Shown: positions 9,033-19,888 of the stretch, one piece after another | How the letters are laid out: each line of letters begins with the position of its first letter | How positions within the stretch are numbered: position 1 is the first letter of the stretch | From: Scolanthus callimorphus | Taxonomy: Eukaryota > Cnidaria > Anthozoa > Actiniaria > Edwardsiidae | Assembly (NCBI GenBank): GCA_033964015.1 | Contig: CM066912.1 | Coordinates: 11,381,399 to 11,445,398 of the forward strand | Length of the DNA: 64,000 nucleotides | Reading direction: 5' to 3' | Translations under genes and position numbers: made by a program | The notes under the pieces: generated by a model | What the model was told of the DNA's origin: nothing | Seen by the model: the letters and a program-made list of their open reading frames with translations, nothing else | The model's database searches: none

Positions 9033-10312
9033 ATGGATATCATAGAACTCAGAGCTGTTATTCTGAACCTGTTGGTTGTCTGCCTTATATTTGTGGCCTT
9101 ACAGCCCACTATATTTGATATCAGCATCCTGTCTTTGGCTCCGCGTTTATTTCCTAATTTTCATGGTCACCCATACCACGGGAGGGACGTGTTTTCTCTT
9201 ATTTGTGGACAGTTTTGGCTGTTCTGGCGGAACACTGGGGAGACACCAGCATCATTTCTTCAACTGGTTAGGGATGTAACTCCTACACTTATGCGCCTGA
9301 CTGTACACGGAGAGCCCCGTAGAAGACAAAGGCGACAGAAGATCAACATAATCAATCAAGTCTTATTGGTATTGATATGGATGCGAAAATACCCTCACAT
9401 TGATAGTCTAGCTTTATGGTTTGATATAGACCCTGCCTCTGTGATGCGAATAATATACAAAATTCTTCCAGAGCTCTGGCGCTATTTCCAAAATCAACTT
9501 CGGTGGCCAAACAATGTAGAGTGGGCACATTTAATGGGAAACTGGCCGGAGTTCCCAAATGCCGTAGGCTCAATTGACTCCACGCCTCACGAGATATATC
9601 GGCGTATAACTGAACCACAAAGGCTATTCTATAGTGGTCACCGTCACTACCACTGCTTTAACACGCAGCTGATAATTGATAACGAGGGGCACCTTCGTTT
9701 GTTCAGGCTGGTTTTATGGGAAGTATGCACGATGCACGTTCCTACAGACATATGCCGCAGATTGGACCCGGGCTACCTTTAAGCCTTCCGGCAGGCGCGC
9801 ACTTCCTAGCTGACAGGGCGTATCCCGATGGTGGACCCCTCCTGACCGCTGTGAGGGCTCACCAAATGCATCTTCTGAATCATAGGGGAGACGACGGGCT
9901 CGAAAGTTCAACCGATGTTTAGCTCGGCGAAGGTAGAGTGCTTGCAGTCTCTTCTTTGGCGAACGTCCGTAAATCGAGAGAAAGGGAATGGGAGTCCGTG
10001 AGTGCTCCCCCGTGGCGCTGCTTGTTACCCGACACCTAGACTCTCTCGTGAGCTGGAAAAATACGAGCCCGCAAACAAACTACAATGTAGGAGTAGGACT
10101 TTATTCTCGATTTACGGACGTTCGCCAAAGAGGGGGCTGCAAGCAGTCTACGGCGAAGGATTAAGATTGAACATGTATTTCAGGAAATAAAAACATTCAA
10201 GGCAATTGGGGGATTATGGAGGCACCCAAGATGGCTGATGCCGGTTTGCGTTGAGCTGAGTGCTTTCCTGTTCCTGGCAGAAAGGCGTGTAACGCTCTTC
10301 CACGACATATAG
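9033..10312 (+). pseudogene. PIF/Harbinger-type DDE transposase, broken
   Basis: HARBI1-like nuclease of the DDE_4 superfamily. The N-terminal part has a helix-turn-helix-like stretch (HIDSLALWFDIDPASVMRII). The first catalytic Asp lies in VGSIDSTPHEI, then YSGHRHYHCFNTQLIID. After a 1-nt loss near 9697-9700 the frame changes and continues with GFMGSMHDARSY (second Asp) and LADRAYPDGGPL. A second frame change lies near 9880-9895, followed by an arginine-rich segment. A MITE at 9934-10150 then splits the ORF. Beyond it come KIEHVFQEIKTF (catalytic Glu) and the C-terminus at TAG 10310-10312. Two frameshifts plus an insertion make it inactive. Start ATG 9033 is uncertain; an upstream exon is possible. 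Confidence 0.85.
9934..10150. mobile_element. MITE with 9-bp target duplication (Mutator-like), copy 1
   Basis: TIRs of about 45 bp begin TAGASTGCTTGCAG and include TTTGGCGAACGTCCGTAAAT. The 9-bp duplication CGGCGAAGG lies at 9925-9933 and 10151-10159. Removing one duplication and the element rejoins the transposase frame, so the boundaries are firm. A 9-bp duplication is typical of Mutator-like elements. Confidence 0.9.
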
Positions 10313-10640
10313 ATTTTTCTGCCCTCCAAGGAACTTATTTCTGTTAAAATTGCTTGAGTAGAACAGTTCTTTAATATTCTTGTAACTAAAGTGATAAATT
10401 TTGAAGCAACAGCTGTTTGAAGTTAGCCTTGCTTTTGGCGTTTTGGGACAAACAACGAGCGTTAATTTTAATATACCAATTGGTATTTTCCTACGATTAC
10501 CAAGAGTAAGAAGCGATTTAAAAATGTTTAGAAAATAACACCTATGTTGTATTGTGAATGTGCGCATTCTGATTGGTTAAAAAGCGTGTTTGTAAGAGAC
10601 CTGAGAAACACGATTGTCAAGCAACGCTGTCGCGCGTGTG
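10313..10640. other. No gene seen (3' flank of the transposase)
   Basis: AT-rich non-coding stretch inside the 6.1-kb element. The minus-strand ORF across it is antisense to the transposase end and has no family features. Confidence 0.5.
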
Positions 10641-10646
10641 TATGTT

Positions 10647-10844
10647 ATTTTCTAAAAGCAATAATAATACTTTCTGCTTGCTCTCTGGTTTCTTACAAAC
10701 ACTCGGGCAATGTTGGTCGAACTGATAAAACTTGAAAGACACTCGCCTTCGGCTCGTGTCTTTCAAGTTTTGTTCAGTTCTCCCAGCATCCCCCTCGTGT
10801 TTGTAAGAAAGCAGAGAGCACGCGGAAAGTACTTTTATTGCTTA
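10647..10844. mobile_element. Palindromic MITE, family D, copy 1
   Basis: The ends TTTTCTAAAAGCAATAA and TTATTGCTTA are followed inward by complementary stretches: CTCTCTGGTTTCTTACAAACAC on the left, GTGTTTGTAAGAAAGCAGAGAG on the right. The centre is a perfect hairpin around ACTTGAAAGACAC/GTGTCTTTCAAGT. A second copy is at 43921-44078. Confidence 0.8.
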
Positions 10845-11288
10845 ATTAGTCAACTTATAGATCATATTATTTTTTTTATTTGACTTAAACATTTCATTCG
10901 AAAACGTTGTATAGCAGCGTGAGTGTTGTTCAATGAGAAATTGCACGAGGAATTGCATCAAGATCGATGTATGTGAAATATTGAACACTTCAGAAAATAG
11001 TTCTCTGTAATGTCTGTGTAGAAATTCGTGTGATTAGTCTTGCGAATTGATTTACTACAACTATCTCAGTCAACGGAGCGTGAGCCCGTCGCGCGTGTCC
11101 CTCATTATCATGTTAGCTAAACTTATTTGCATTTTAATCCGAGTTACGTGAAATCGTTCTAAAAAGAGAGGGGCGATCGTACAAAGCCGTACTGCACAAG
11201 TTTCTATGGTTCCGCGATATCGATCACGTTACGTCAGACGAGCTCCATCTCTAGCCATTTCGTTTCCTCTTCTTCTTATCGTACAGAC

Positions 11289-11370
11289 GGTAGCGTGGCC
11301 GAGCGGTCTAAGGCGCTGGTTTAAGGCACCAGTCTCGAAAGAGGCGTGGGTTCGAATCCCACCGCTGCCA
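11289..11370 (+). tRNA. tRNA-Leu(AAG)
   Basis: 82 nt with all stems paired; anticodon arm CTGGT-TTAAGGC-ACCAG. A and B boxes are intact and T6 follows within 10 bases. It is identical to the copies at 20978 and 31397, and so is the upstream CTTCTTATCGTACAGAC. AAG (inosine-modified in eukaryotes) reads CUU/CUC leucine codons. Confidence 0.92.
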
Positions 11371-11469
11371 TGAAAGGCTTTTTTGGCGGATGCACCATTT
11401 AAAAAAAGTATATGATAGCATGTTTGTTAAACAATTCTTGTAATTTGCTTTAGAAAAGTCAAAGAGAAG

Positions 11470-11540
11470 TGGAGAATCCGGGTAATGATACCGGCACCTC
11501 CCGCATACTAAGCGTGCGCTCTACCCTTTTTTGAGCAAAT
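11470..11540 (-). pseudogene. tRNA-Ala-derived pseudogene
   Basis: The T-arm (CCGGGTAATGATACCGG) and part of the anticodon arm are visible, but the anticodon stem has substitutions (ATACTAAGCGTG) and the D-arm/acceptor is degraded with an inserted T-run. Confidence 0.6.
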
Positions 11541-11921
11541 GCATCGTGATGCAGAAACCCAAACACTGTTAACGGCATACAATTTGGGTTATGTACCGGG
11601 ACTCGTGAAGGTCGCGTAGCAAATACAAACTTGATATGAGACAGTCCTAAAAACAAAACGCGAATAGCGCGAGCAACAAGCGAAAACAAGAATGGCACAG
11701 ACCTGAACAAGCGAGCACGGCAAGTGAAAATGAGCTCTTCAAGAAACTTGCACAGGAAAGGACTGAAAACGTATCTTGCACGATAAATGTTGTTGGGGTA
11801 GGGGGAGTATTGGTACCTCGGTATCAGATGTATGTAGAACAAAATTGTTTAAATGGGGGAGTATTCGGACCATAACATAAGGAGTGAGCTTGTGTTTGTT
11901 ATAAAGGACGAATGAGAAAGT

Positions 11922-11993
11922 TGGAGAATCCGGGTATCGATTCCGGTACCTCCCGCATGCTAAGCGGGCGCTCTACCATTTGAGATAATCCCC
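11922..11993 (-). tRNA. tRNA-Ala(AGC)
   Basis: 72 nt. The anticodon arm CCCGC-TTAGCAT-GCGGG is fully paired and the acceptor stem GGGGATT/ATTCTCC is as in the other copies. It has one T-stem and one D-stem substitution (GAGATAATC against GAGCTAATC), and no T-run lies directly downstream, so activity is less certain. It is divergent to the tRNA-Leu at 12114, 120 bp away. Confidence 0.65.
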
Positions 11994-12113
11994 CGTCATG
12001 GAGAAACAGTTTACTGATAGGGTATTTGCTGAATGGACCAGAGCAAACGTGTTGGTTGCTGTATCGATAACGTTGCACATCTCACCATTTGGTCCTTTAA
12101 CATCCGCTCACAC

Positions 12114-12195
12114 GGTAGCGTGGCCGAGCGGTCTAAGGCGCTTGTTTTAGGCACCAGTCTCGAAAGAGGCGTGGGTTCGAATCCCACCGCTGCCA
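12114..12195 (+). tRNA. tRNA-Leu(TAG)
   Basis: As the copy at 4798, but the anticodon stem has one mispair (CTTGT against ACCAG). TTTTT follows 8 bases downstream. Possibly functional. Confidence 0.75.
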
Positions 12196-12449
12196 TTAGA
12201 CGTTTTTGTTTTTGGTCGACCTATAACAAAGTCATAGATACGCCCATCCGCAAAGCGCCGCAGAGCTATAATTTTGTTTTCGTTGGCACAAGTGCTCATC
12301 AATTCGGTATCTCCACAAAACAGGGCAGCGCTAATAGCCGAACTCCCCGCGCCGGAGCCCCATACGTATCATTCAACGTCGCTCGAGAAAGCAACCCATC
12401 CAAGCCAAAACGGAACGTTCAGCGGTTTTGGAAACCATCGCAGGCTCTT

Positions 12450-12823
12450 TTTTTTGTTTGTTTCTTAAACTTTTTATTGATACACTTTCCTTATATTTAC
12501 ATAGGTCATACCTTTTTGTATTTACAGCCTTTTTTACATATGTCCATTTGTCATTATAACCCGTCTTTTTACATAATATGTGTTTTACAATATATATCCT
12601 TTTTTAACATTTCTTTTTCATTAATAAGGAATAAATGTTTTTTTTAACTGAACACTCATCAATAAACACTCTAACACATAATCAGAAACCATATTAAACA
12701 AAAAAGATCCCATATTATCTACCTGAATCTGTGGCATTGATTTACTAACAATTTTTTAAAGCCTTTAAAATGTTCTCCCATTTCGTAAAGTGAACTGTCA
12801 GCTTATTGTTTTCTTTAGCAATC
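12450..12823 (-). mobile_element. Retroelement insertion, reverse orientation, 18-bp TSD
   Basis: The 374-bp insert is flanked by AAACCATCGCAGGCTCTT at 12432-12449 and 12824-12841. The uninterrupted site is at about 21940-21957. The insert begins with a T-rich tract, so its poly(A)-like end faces left and it reads on the minus strand. A long duplication with an A-rich 3' end indicates target-primed reverse transcription. It has no coding sequence, so it is a truncated LINE or SINE. Confidence 0.85.
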
Positions 12824-13129
12824 AAACCATCGCAGGCTCTTATTTACGCACGCACACTTGCGTTAGTGTAGACCCGTGTACACAACCAATCACAGTCCGT
12901 CTTGGATCACTGAGCACGCGGTTCGTCCTCTCTGCATCTAGCAAAGCGCCGCGACGTTCGGTTCGACTGCAAAAACCTGTTGCATTTTGACGCCAACTCC
13001 ACCAAAAAATACATTCTTTACAGCTGTTTCAGGTAATACGCGACCGAGCGCGTTCAAAACATTTTTGGGCAGTTGTGTTTTTCTGTGTAGTCAATCAAAA
13101 CAAGTAGTGCAGTGAATTCTGTCGCGACA

Positions 13130-13550
13130 AGCAGCTTGCGACATGCGTTTTTAAGTCATTGAAAGGCATATATCCTGAAAGGCTGAAGTCTTTATTTGAG
13201 CCTACCTCAATGATACATTCTCATAACCTAAGGGGCTCTAATATCTTCATGCCTCGCCCTCGTACGGAGGCTGCTAAGCGCGCATTTAACTATAGGGGTG
13301 CTGCCATGTGGAATGGCCTCAATGAGGAGGTACAAAACCAGATTAATCTGCCTTCTTTTAAATCTGCCCTGTCTCAACATTGTAAATAGTTAGATTTTAG
13401 TATTAAATAGTTGTTAGTTTATAGTATAGTGTATAGTATTTGAATGTCTAATGTACTTGTATTTTTGATATAATCGGCTGGAAGAGCATTTTAATGAAGT
13501 GACACCGAAAATAAAGCTTTATTATTTTATTTTATTATTTTATTTTATTT
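13130..13550 (+). mobile_element. Truncated LINE 3' end, second family
   Basis: A frame of about 80 residues ends at TAG (13387-13389) with IHSHNLRGSNIFMPRPRTEA and RGAAMWNGLNEEVQNQINLP, the usual C-terminal signature of non-LTR retrotransposon ORF2. It is followed by AATAAA and a (TTTTA)n tail. The empty site is near 22240, where the flanks GTCGCGACA and CACGTCTC are contiguous. Confidence 0.8.
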
Positions 13551-13743
13551 ACACGTCTCCCAAGGGAAGCCAAACAAATGCACTGGGCAAGGATCTGATT
13601 GGCTCACACGATTGCATTGATGGACAACCAACTTTCGATGAAAAACATTCTCGTGCACTGAACTCCTGGCTCAATCACCTCGCTTGGAAGGCTCCGGTAA
13701 CCAAAAAAAAACATCCACTCGAGGGCCTTTGCTGATTGAGAAG

Positions 13744-13810
13744 TGGAGAATCAGGCAAAAGATACCGGCTCCTCCCGCATGCTGCGCTCTACCATTTTAG
13801 CCAATCACCC
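13744..13810 (-). pseudogene. tRNA-Ala-derived pseudogene
   Basis: About 7 bases are lost from the anticodon arm (GCATGCTGCGCTCT) and the acceptor end is altered. The matching copy at 22424-22489 has the same loss. Confidence 0.6.
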
Positions 13811-14159
13811 GTCATGGGAAAACAGAATCACTGTTAACGATAATGGAATTTGAGTCTATGTACCGCGGAACGCGGGATGGTACCGCAGTTTCTCATGCGC
13901 GCACGACAGCGAAAAAAAGACACAATTCAATAAGTGAGCGCGCCAAGCGAAACTCTCTCTCGCACACCCCAAATGCGCGAAACACTTTGATATTTAATAT
14001 TTAATACTTTGATATTTAAACTATAGGCCATTTGTTATTTGTGATGAAATGATGAACATAATTTTGTACTGCGTTTGTGAGACATCCTGCAAGTAATATA
14101 AATCATTTGCATATCCACACCAATGCAAATTCAGCATTTACTTTACTTTAGGAAAAAGG

Positions 14160-14330
14160 AAAAAAATAGGACCATACTTCCAGACAAATAGCTGAAGCGT
14201 CGTATGGCGACCGTACGGTTCTTACGCCCACGCCAGAGATTTCGGCCCTGACAGTCGCTATCCTGGTGTTGAATTGCTCAGTAGCTAGATCCCTATGGGT
14301 GAGAGTACGCCCGGCCACCAGACCATATAA
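14160..14330 (-). ncRNA. Candidate Pol III-type small RNA or SINE-like core, copy 2
   Basis: Nearly identical to the copy at 3021-3190, including the A-box-like and B-box-like motifs and a T-run terminator. Same uncertainty about which strand is transcribed. Confidence 0.35.
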
Positions 14331-14371
14331 GGACGCCCCTTGTACCGTTAGTGAACAATCAACAATTATTT

Positions 14372-14449
14372 ATGCATCACCAGCGTATTTATAGGCCTGA
14401 AGAGTGTGTTAGAGATCCATGTGGGACACGTTGTTGGTTTTCTTTTTAA
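14372..14449 (+). CDS. Conserved 25-codon micro-ORF, copy 2
   Basis: Identical peptide to the copy at 3233, with the same CCATATAAGG upstream. Its downstream half (AATAAA region) has been moved 4.6 kb away by the element at 14570-19181. Confidence 0.3.
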   Translation: MHHQRIYRPEECVRDPCGTRCWFSF

Positions 14450-15856
14450 CTAGTAGTAGCTTATCTCACCATAATGCAGAAATGTTTTTCACAGTTGTCG
14501 TTTAGCATGTTTTTTTACTCATATTCCAATAGTAGGCATTACATTGACACGGCAATGAGCTTCTTTTAAGAACGCATCCACCTGAAAACCATGCAATATG
14601 AAATTTTTAGTCTACATGGTACCCTCCAGATTTTGATAATATTTTGTGTAGTGAATGCTATTACTGTAACTTAGAAGCCTACCAAATATTTCTCGCAACG
14701 TCCGTATTGCTAACGAGATAATGCGGTGCGATAAAAACGTCGCGATATTTTGAAGGCAACTGCGGTAAATTAGGTAATATGTTTCACTGCCAGTTTATAT
14801 ATGATGGATACAAGATACGACAATGAAACTCATACACTTAATAAAAGAGACATTGATAAATATTTTTCCAAAGGAATATCCAAGATTTTTCTATATTATC
14901 TTTAAAATAAAATTTTCTTGAAAAAATGTTCGATACGGTCTAGTTTTCAATGTTGCTTTTTTCAGGTAAAATAACCTGAAATATCTCCCAAGCGGCCTTT
15001 TTAATTGCCAAAAGCACACTGCATCTGTAAAGCCTGTTTATCGGTTAGTTGATATATTTAATAAAAAGTGTGTGAAGTTTCGTTTTAGTCACCATGTGAG
15101 GGAGACGAATCGATACCATTCTAACGCTCGCGGTGCGGTAAAATGTCAAAAACGCAGTGGATTTGAAGATTTTCGAAGATGTTTCTATCCTTTTAATTCG
15201 AAATTCTGCACTGGAATCAGAATCAAATACAAATCACTGAGCATAGTCACTTGTTTTATGTATATTATACTTCGCTTTCAAGATCCAAATGCTAAATCGT
15301 CTTCAATTAATTCGTCTATAGCAAAGCGCCGAAGCGACAGTCCTCTAATTCCATCGCCACCACTTGGAGTTATTGCTGGCATTTGAAATAATAATAAGTC
15401 TGTTGCAGTCGCAAGCTGTTTGAGAAAGGCACACATCTGTGAGATCACAATTTTTTATGAGAGCTGAAATAAAATGAACAGCAGTCGAATAGGCCGCCAT
15501 ATTGTTTATCCTTCCCAGTAGCTATATATGCTACCACAGCATACCCGTCTCAAAGCACTAAAGCAAAAAATTGAACTTTATTTGTACACAATTGTGCAGA
15601 CAGATACCTGTTATTATTCATTTTATTTTTGGTGTTGTTGTTGCTGTTTTAAAACAACCATACTGCATCGCAGTCGCAATTCGTGGAATGGGGAAATCAG
15701 CTGGATTTATGGAAGTAACAAATCTGAATGGAAATATTCTGCACACTCGTTAGCTTAAAAATTCAGGAAGATGACTTTTTATAATGCTGCAAAATAAATC
15801 GAGATCCCATCGAACGACTGACAGCAGCTGAAATCATTTATTGCTTCTGATATAAA

Positions 15857-16094
15857 TTGGGCAATTCCAGAAAATAAAGGTACCCCCCCCCCCCCCCCCC
15901 CACGGGCGGCATTTGGAAGTTCCGATGCGACGGGGGGTTAAGAACTCGAAATTCTGATTGCAAGGGGCGGTTTTTGAAGCTGGATTTCTTTAACCTGCCC
16001 GGAATTCTATATGCATGGGGGGGGGGGGGGGGGGGGGGGGTCAAAAACTAGTGCCGCCCGTGGGGAGGGTACCTATATTTTCTGGAATTACCCA
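15857..16094. mobile_element. Poly-G hairpin MITE, family A, copy 1
   Basis: TIRs TGGGCAATTCCAGAAAATA.../...TATTTTCTGGAATTACCCA enclose long C- and G-runs and complementary CACGGGCGGCA/TGCCGCCCGTG. The second copy (34885-35892) is interrupted by a LINE. Confidence 0.85.
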
Positions 16095-16222
16095 TTTGAC
16101 ATCCCGGCCCCGCTTAGTAAAAAGTCAATTGGTTATCCTACCATTAACGCAAGAAAATGAGATACTAAAGAAACTGGTTTGTGGCTCAAAAATTAAGGTC
16201 AGATTTACTATTATATAATTGT

Positions 16223-16275
16223 GTGTTTCCAAAAAATATCCATACACCTTGGGAGGGGGGGGGGGGGGGAAGGGT
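16223..16275. mobile_element. Fragment of MITE family C
   Basis: One end only: GTGTTTCCAAAAAATATCCATACACC followed by a G-run, matching the family at 37733 and 39580. Confidence 0.5.
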
Positions 16276-16879
16276 GTTAACGACGGGAAATTTTATTTTC
16301 CCAGATGGTTAATGGCAAACCGTATTTCTCGTACCGAGTCGGAAACGCGCTAAGTTTTGCGTGAATGTTTGTTTTTCGCTGAAAAGACGTTGTTCACGCT
16401 GTCTACAATTACAGTCAAAAGACACGAAGCGTGCCCCCCTAGAGTCGACTATTCAATTCATATTCCATTTATATTCTGAACAAAAATGACCGTAACAAAC
16501 CAGTGCCCCCCCCCCCCCCCCCCTTCGAGCGAGCGTCCCCAGACAGCGGGCGGCAAAACGTTCAGAAACCAATCAGGCGTGACATTTCGCACGATCATGT
16601 TTCACGGGAATAATAACAACTGAATGGCTTCCCTAGATTTTGCGCACAAGTTAATCCATGCTTTATTCAAAACCAATTCCTTCTTTGCAATCTATTTTAT
16701 TGTTATTTTTTGTAAAACGAGAACCTTGTTCAGGTTACATTTTTACTAATATCTTAATTGACGTTTTCTGTCTAAAGCGGTTTGTGAGTTGGTGTTTGTT
16801 GTACGCGTACGTGGCGTCTCTCCTAATTATAAACGTTGAAAGCTATATTTTTTTGCCCTGTTCCTAAAGCATGACTAGA

Positions 16880-17232
16880 AAACATTGTTACCCCCGCCCC
16901 CCACTCCCCTATTTTTGGTCGGGGGTGCTCGTCGTACCTTTTATGGTTTAAAATAAGGCCTCTGGTACCTTTTAGGGGGTAAAATTCGAAAACTTGTTTT
17001 CCAGATAGGTACCTGTTAGAGGTCCCTTTACCAAATCAAGCAAATTACACTTGTTGGTAGCCTGAGTTTCAGACATATTTTCCCTCGTAAAAATAATACG
17101 AGAGAAAATTACGAGGGACATACGTCTTGTTGGTAACTTTACGGGTCAAAATCAACTAAACGACGCCATTTTAGGTACCTTTTAGGTAAAATCGACAGTT
17201 ATACAGATGAGCACCCCCGCCCAAAAAAATAT
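16880..17232. mobile_element. Foldback MITE, family B, copy 1
   Basis: Left GGTCGGGGGTGCTCGTCGTACC and right GATGAGCACCCCCGCCCAAAAAAATA are inverted. The interior repeats GGTACCTTTTAGG phrases on both strands, as in the copies at 33077, 44200 and 49795. Confidence 0.7.
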
Positions 17233-19180
17233 TCAATTTCTTACCGGGCTTACCCAAATGGTTAAAGATTGGATTCTGTAAAAAAAATAATCTACTCTTG
17301 CAATAAGTTCTATAGGTTCGGCCTTTTAATTTCTGGTCGTAGGTCGACGAGACAAATTACCTGATATCACCATTCACATCATATTTCACTAGGGTGTATT
17401 TCCTCTGTTTACTTCGAAAGTCGAAACAATGAATCGAATAAATCCGCCAGCCGGATAATGTGTGAATGTATGAATACAAGACACAGTAAATTCAAAATTT
17501 ACCTTGCTCTGTTTCGCAAAGAACGCCGAGGTGTAAATAAATATTTTTCTGCATCTGCCTTGGAACTCCTCTAAGCGGCATTCGCTTGGAGTCATGTTCA
17601 GGGTTAAGTACACACTTTGGTTGGCCTCCACTAGGTCAAATCCACTTCTTTGCTCAGGACAGAGATCGTAAACTCCTCTGCACTTTTATCAAACAGTCCG
17701 ACTCGAACTAAATTTGTCGTAGTCTTCTACCCGTCACGTGAAGTTTTTAAAGCAACCATTTTAAATGGTCTCGTGTAGACGTATTCCATTTGGCTCTGAG
17801 CTAAAAGAAAATCTATTGCTGGTTTTGCTCCTATTAGTAAGCATATAATCTTTCGTAAAAAAATTGTCGAAAGAAGCGAAAGTCCCTGGTGAAACTGAGA
17901 GTCGTCCATCAATGTCACGCAATCTCAAATCTTTTCTTTATTCTGTGCATTTCAATTCTAATTAAACAATTTTCAATCACAGCACTCTTTTTAAATTCCT
18001 AACAGAGTTATTCGCTATTTTTGTAACATTTTTGCTTTAGTGTAAATGTATCATACAACATCGATCATGAGTTGTGTTGGTGAAAAATCGGTGCGCTGAA
18101 ATTCAGCAAGATCAGTCGCGGCGTGCGAGTAAAAAAATGTTTATTAATACAAATCAGAAACATATAATTTAGTTGAAACGTGTAACAGACGAATGAATCT
18201 GATGTAACAACCAGCGAACAACTCGCGATCACAAAACACCATATTTGGAAAACAATGCCCTTGCGTGCAACCAATCAAAATTCATATAAGACTTTTCCGT
18301 TGGGATTGCACGCGCATTCGAATTGTTTTCCGTTGGTTTAGAAGCGCGCGCGCGTGTTGATGCAAACAGCGTTGTCTGACTCTGATTTACTATGGCAAAT
18401 CAGTCGATCATATTACGAGAACAGCAATAAAAGTTATGATAAAAAAAGTTTTTGATGGGTTTTGAGCATGGAAGTAAAACCGTGAACTAAAATCACTTAT
18501 ATGTTTCTATACAAAGATCACAGCTCAACACTAAAACGGACTCTACAGCAATTCTGTAAGATCCCTTCTGTAGATTTAAAATTATAAAAAACAACCCAGG
18601 TTTCCTTAGATCACGGAGTGTCACGTGACCTTTCGCAAAAACACGTGAGTGAGCTCACTTCAAACATTAATTTTACAAACAAACATTAACTTCACACAGG
18701 TTTTATTTTTTATTTACTAAGGTAAATGGTTGACTAACGCTTTGACGGTTTTCAAATAAATGAAAACGTGGCCGCTTGTTTGCTTTTACCCAGCGTTTTA
18801 GGGCTATTTTTCCGACTTTACAAAATAGTGAAAATTGCATAAATATTGCGAGATATTACGGAAAAAGTAAAGCAGCTATAAATATTTTATACATACCTCG
18901 ATAAAGCGCGAGGGTTATCCTATTTCTTGGTGCAGTATGATACCCGAGCTGAATGTTTTGCGGAATTGCAAGCGCGTTCAATTTTCGTCATTTTTCGGTC
19001 GGATTTAGAGCATTTTTTCCCAAAATTTTCAATCTTGCGTAATTTTATCAGAATTTAATATTTCGACAAATCGTTCAGCCAGTATTCATAGTTCAATGAT
19101 GTCAATATGTGAGCGAAATTTGAGCGGAATCGGTGAGGGGTCGTGTAGACTCGTCTGCATGGTCCTCGGGTGGACGCGTT
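17233..19180. other. No gene seen (interior of the 4.6-kb element)
   Basis: AT-rich sequence without convincing ORFs, splice-site pairs or tandem repeats. A CACGTG-bearing stretch (about 18620-18650) has no obvious role. Confidence 0.5.
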
Positions 19181-19181
19181 C

Positions 19182-19860
19182 TTAAGTTGTCCGTTTGCGC
19201 ATGCGCACACACGTCATCTCGTCTGATTTTATTTTAAAGATATCCAGAGTGTCAGTTATACTATTGAAATTCAGTAGTCTCTTCTAATTTGAAGCTCGGG
19301 AAGTGTCAAAATGGAAGGGGATTCACCTGGTCTACTCCCAGGCGCTGAAAAATCCAAAGCACTCGCTATTTCTCAGAATAAACTTTTTATTTTTAAACAA
19401 CCTGGCTGGAGTAATTTGTAAAATATCGTCGGTGAGTCGGTAACTTTTATGCCCATTTGTCGTTAGTCATGTACCCAATCTAATGCAATCCAGTTAACGA
19501 GACTAAACATCTACAGGCCAGCCTCCAGGACGAATTATGGTTTCTCAAGATTGGAAGCTTGCTCCTCAAGAATGTGCGGAACAATTCCCCAAAATATCAA
19601 ATCTTCCTTATCCTTAAATGTTTTTCGAGCCCAGTTTTATTATTATTTTTTTTCGCTTCTCTTTCTTAATTCCCTTTAGCATTTCTACTTACCAATCTGA
19701 TTTCTTCTTCTCTTTTTTTATTTATATGTACTTCAAAAACAATGAAATTAAATGTACTTCAAAACAATGTAATTTATTAATGTAAAAAGTGTGCAATAAA
19801 GACGAATTGAATTGAATATGGAACGGAGGACGTGTAGCTCGCTTGACCGATGACGCTACG
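19182..19860 (+). repeat. Displaced second half of array unit 2
   Basis: It continues the conserved block cut at 14569, with the GCGCATGCGCACACACGTC phrase, AATAAA (about 19377) and the GAATTGAATTGAATATGG tail that precedes each tRNA-Leu. Confidence 0.85.
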
Positions 19861-19865
19861 TACAC

Positions 19866-19888
19866 GGTAGCGTGGCCGAGCGGTCTAA
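19866..19888 (+). pseudogene. tRNA-Leu 5' fragment
   Basis: Only the first 23 bases (acceptor 5' strand and D-arm, ending GCGGTCTAA) remain, joined directly to downstream unit sequence (TTTAAAAAAGTATATGAT). A deletion removed the rest. Confidence 0.8.

Larger units (their letters stand above)
5028..11160. mobile_element. 6.1-kb DNA transposon with ~100-bp TIRs (Harbinger-type, composite)
   Basis: The ends are inverted repeats of about 100 bases (5028-5129 and 11061-11160) that start AGAACGATTTCACGTA and include CGCGCGACGGG and CATGATAATGAG. The flanking host sequence is continuous in another unit near 20850 (AGAAACAATAGGAGAGGGGCG), which shows the unoccupied site. Inside are a divergent pair of ORFs (5957-6433 minus and a broken transposase 9033-10312 plus), a LINE 3' end, a 2.1-kb palindrome and two or three MITEs. 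A two-ORF layout (accessory DNA-binding protein plus DDE transposase) is typical of PIF/Harbinger elements. I could not read a clean target duplication. Confidence 0.7.
14570..19181. mobile_element. 4.6-kb non-autonomous piggyBac-like element (TTAA TSD)
   Basis: The ends GAACGCATCCACCTGA and (reverse complement of the right end) GAACGCGTCCACCCGA are inverted repeats, flanked by TTAA at 14566-14569 and 19182-19185. Intact copies of the site in the other units (about 3428, 23696, 26735) show TTTTTAAGTTG or close variants, with a single TTAA. TTAA-specific precise insertion is the hallmark of piggyBac-type transposons. No transposase ORF is visible inside; the longest ORF (15072-15386) is not recognisable. 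The interior has hosted several poly-G MITEs. Confidence 0.85.

Noticed and set aside
12033..12647. A 204-codon plus-strand ORF across a tRNA gene
   Set aside because: Its middle (AERSKALVLGTSLERGVGSN) is the translated tRNA-Leu sequence; the rest runs into a retroelement. It recurs wherever the tRNA occurs and is not protein-coding.
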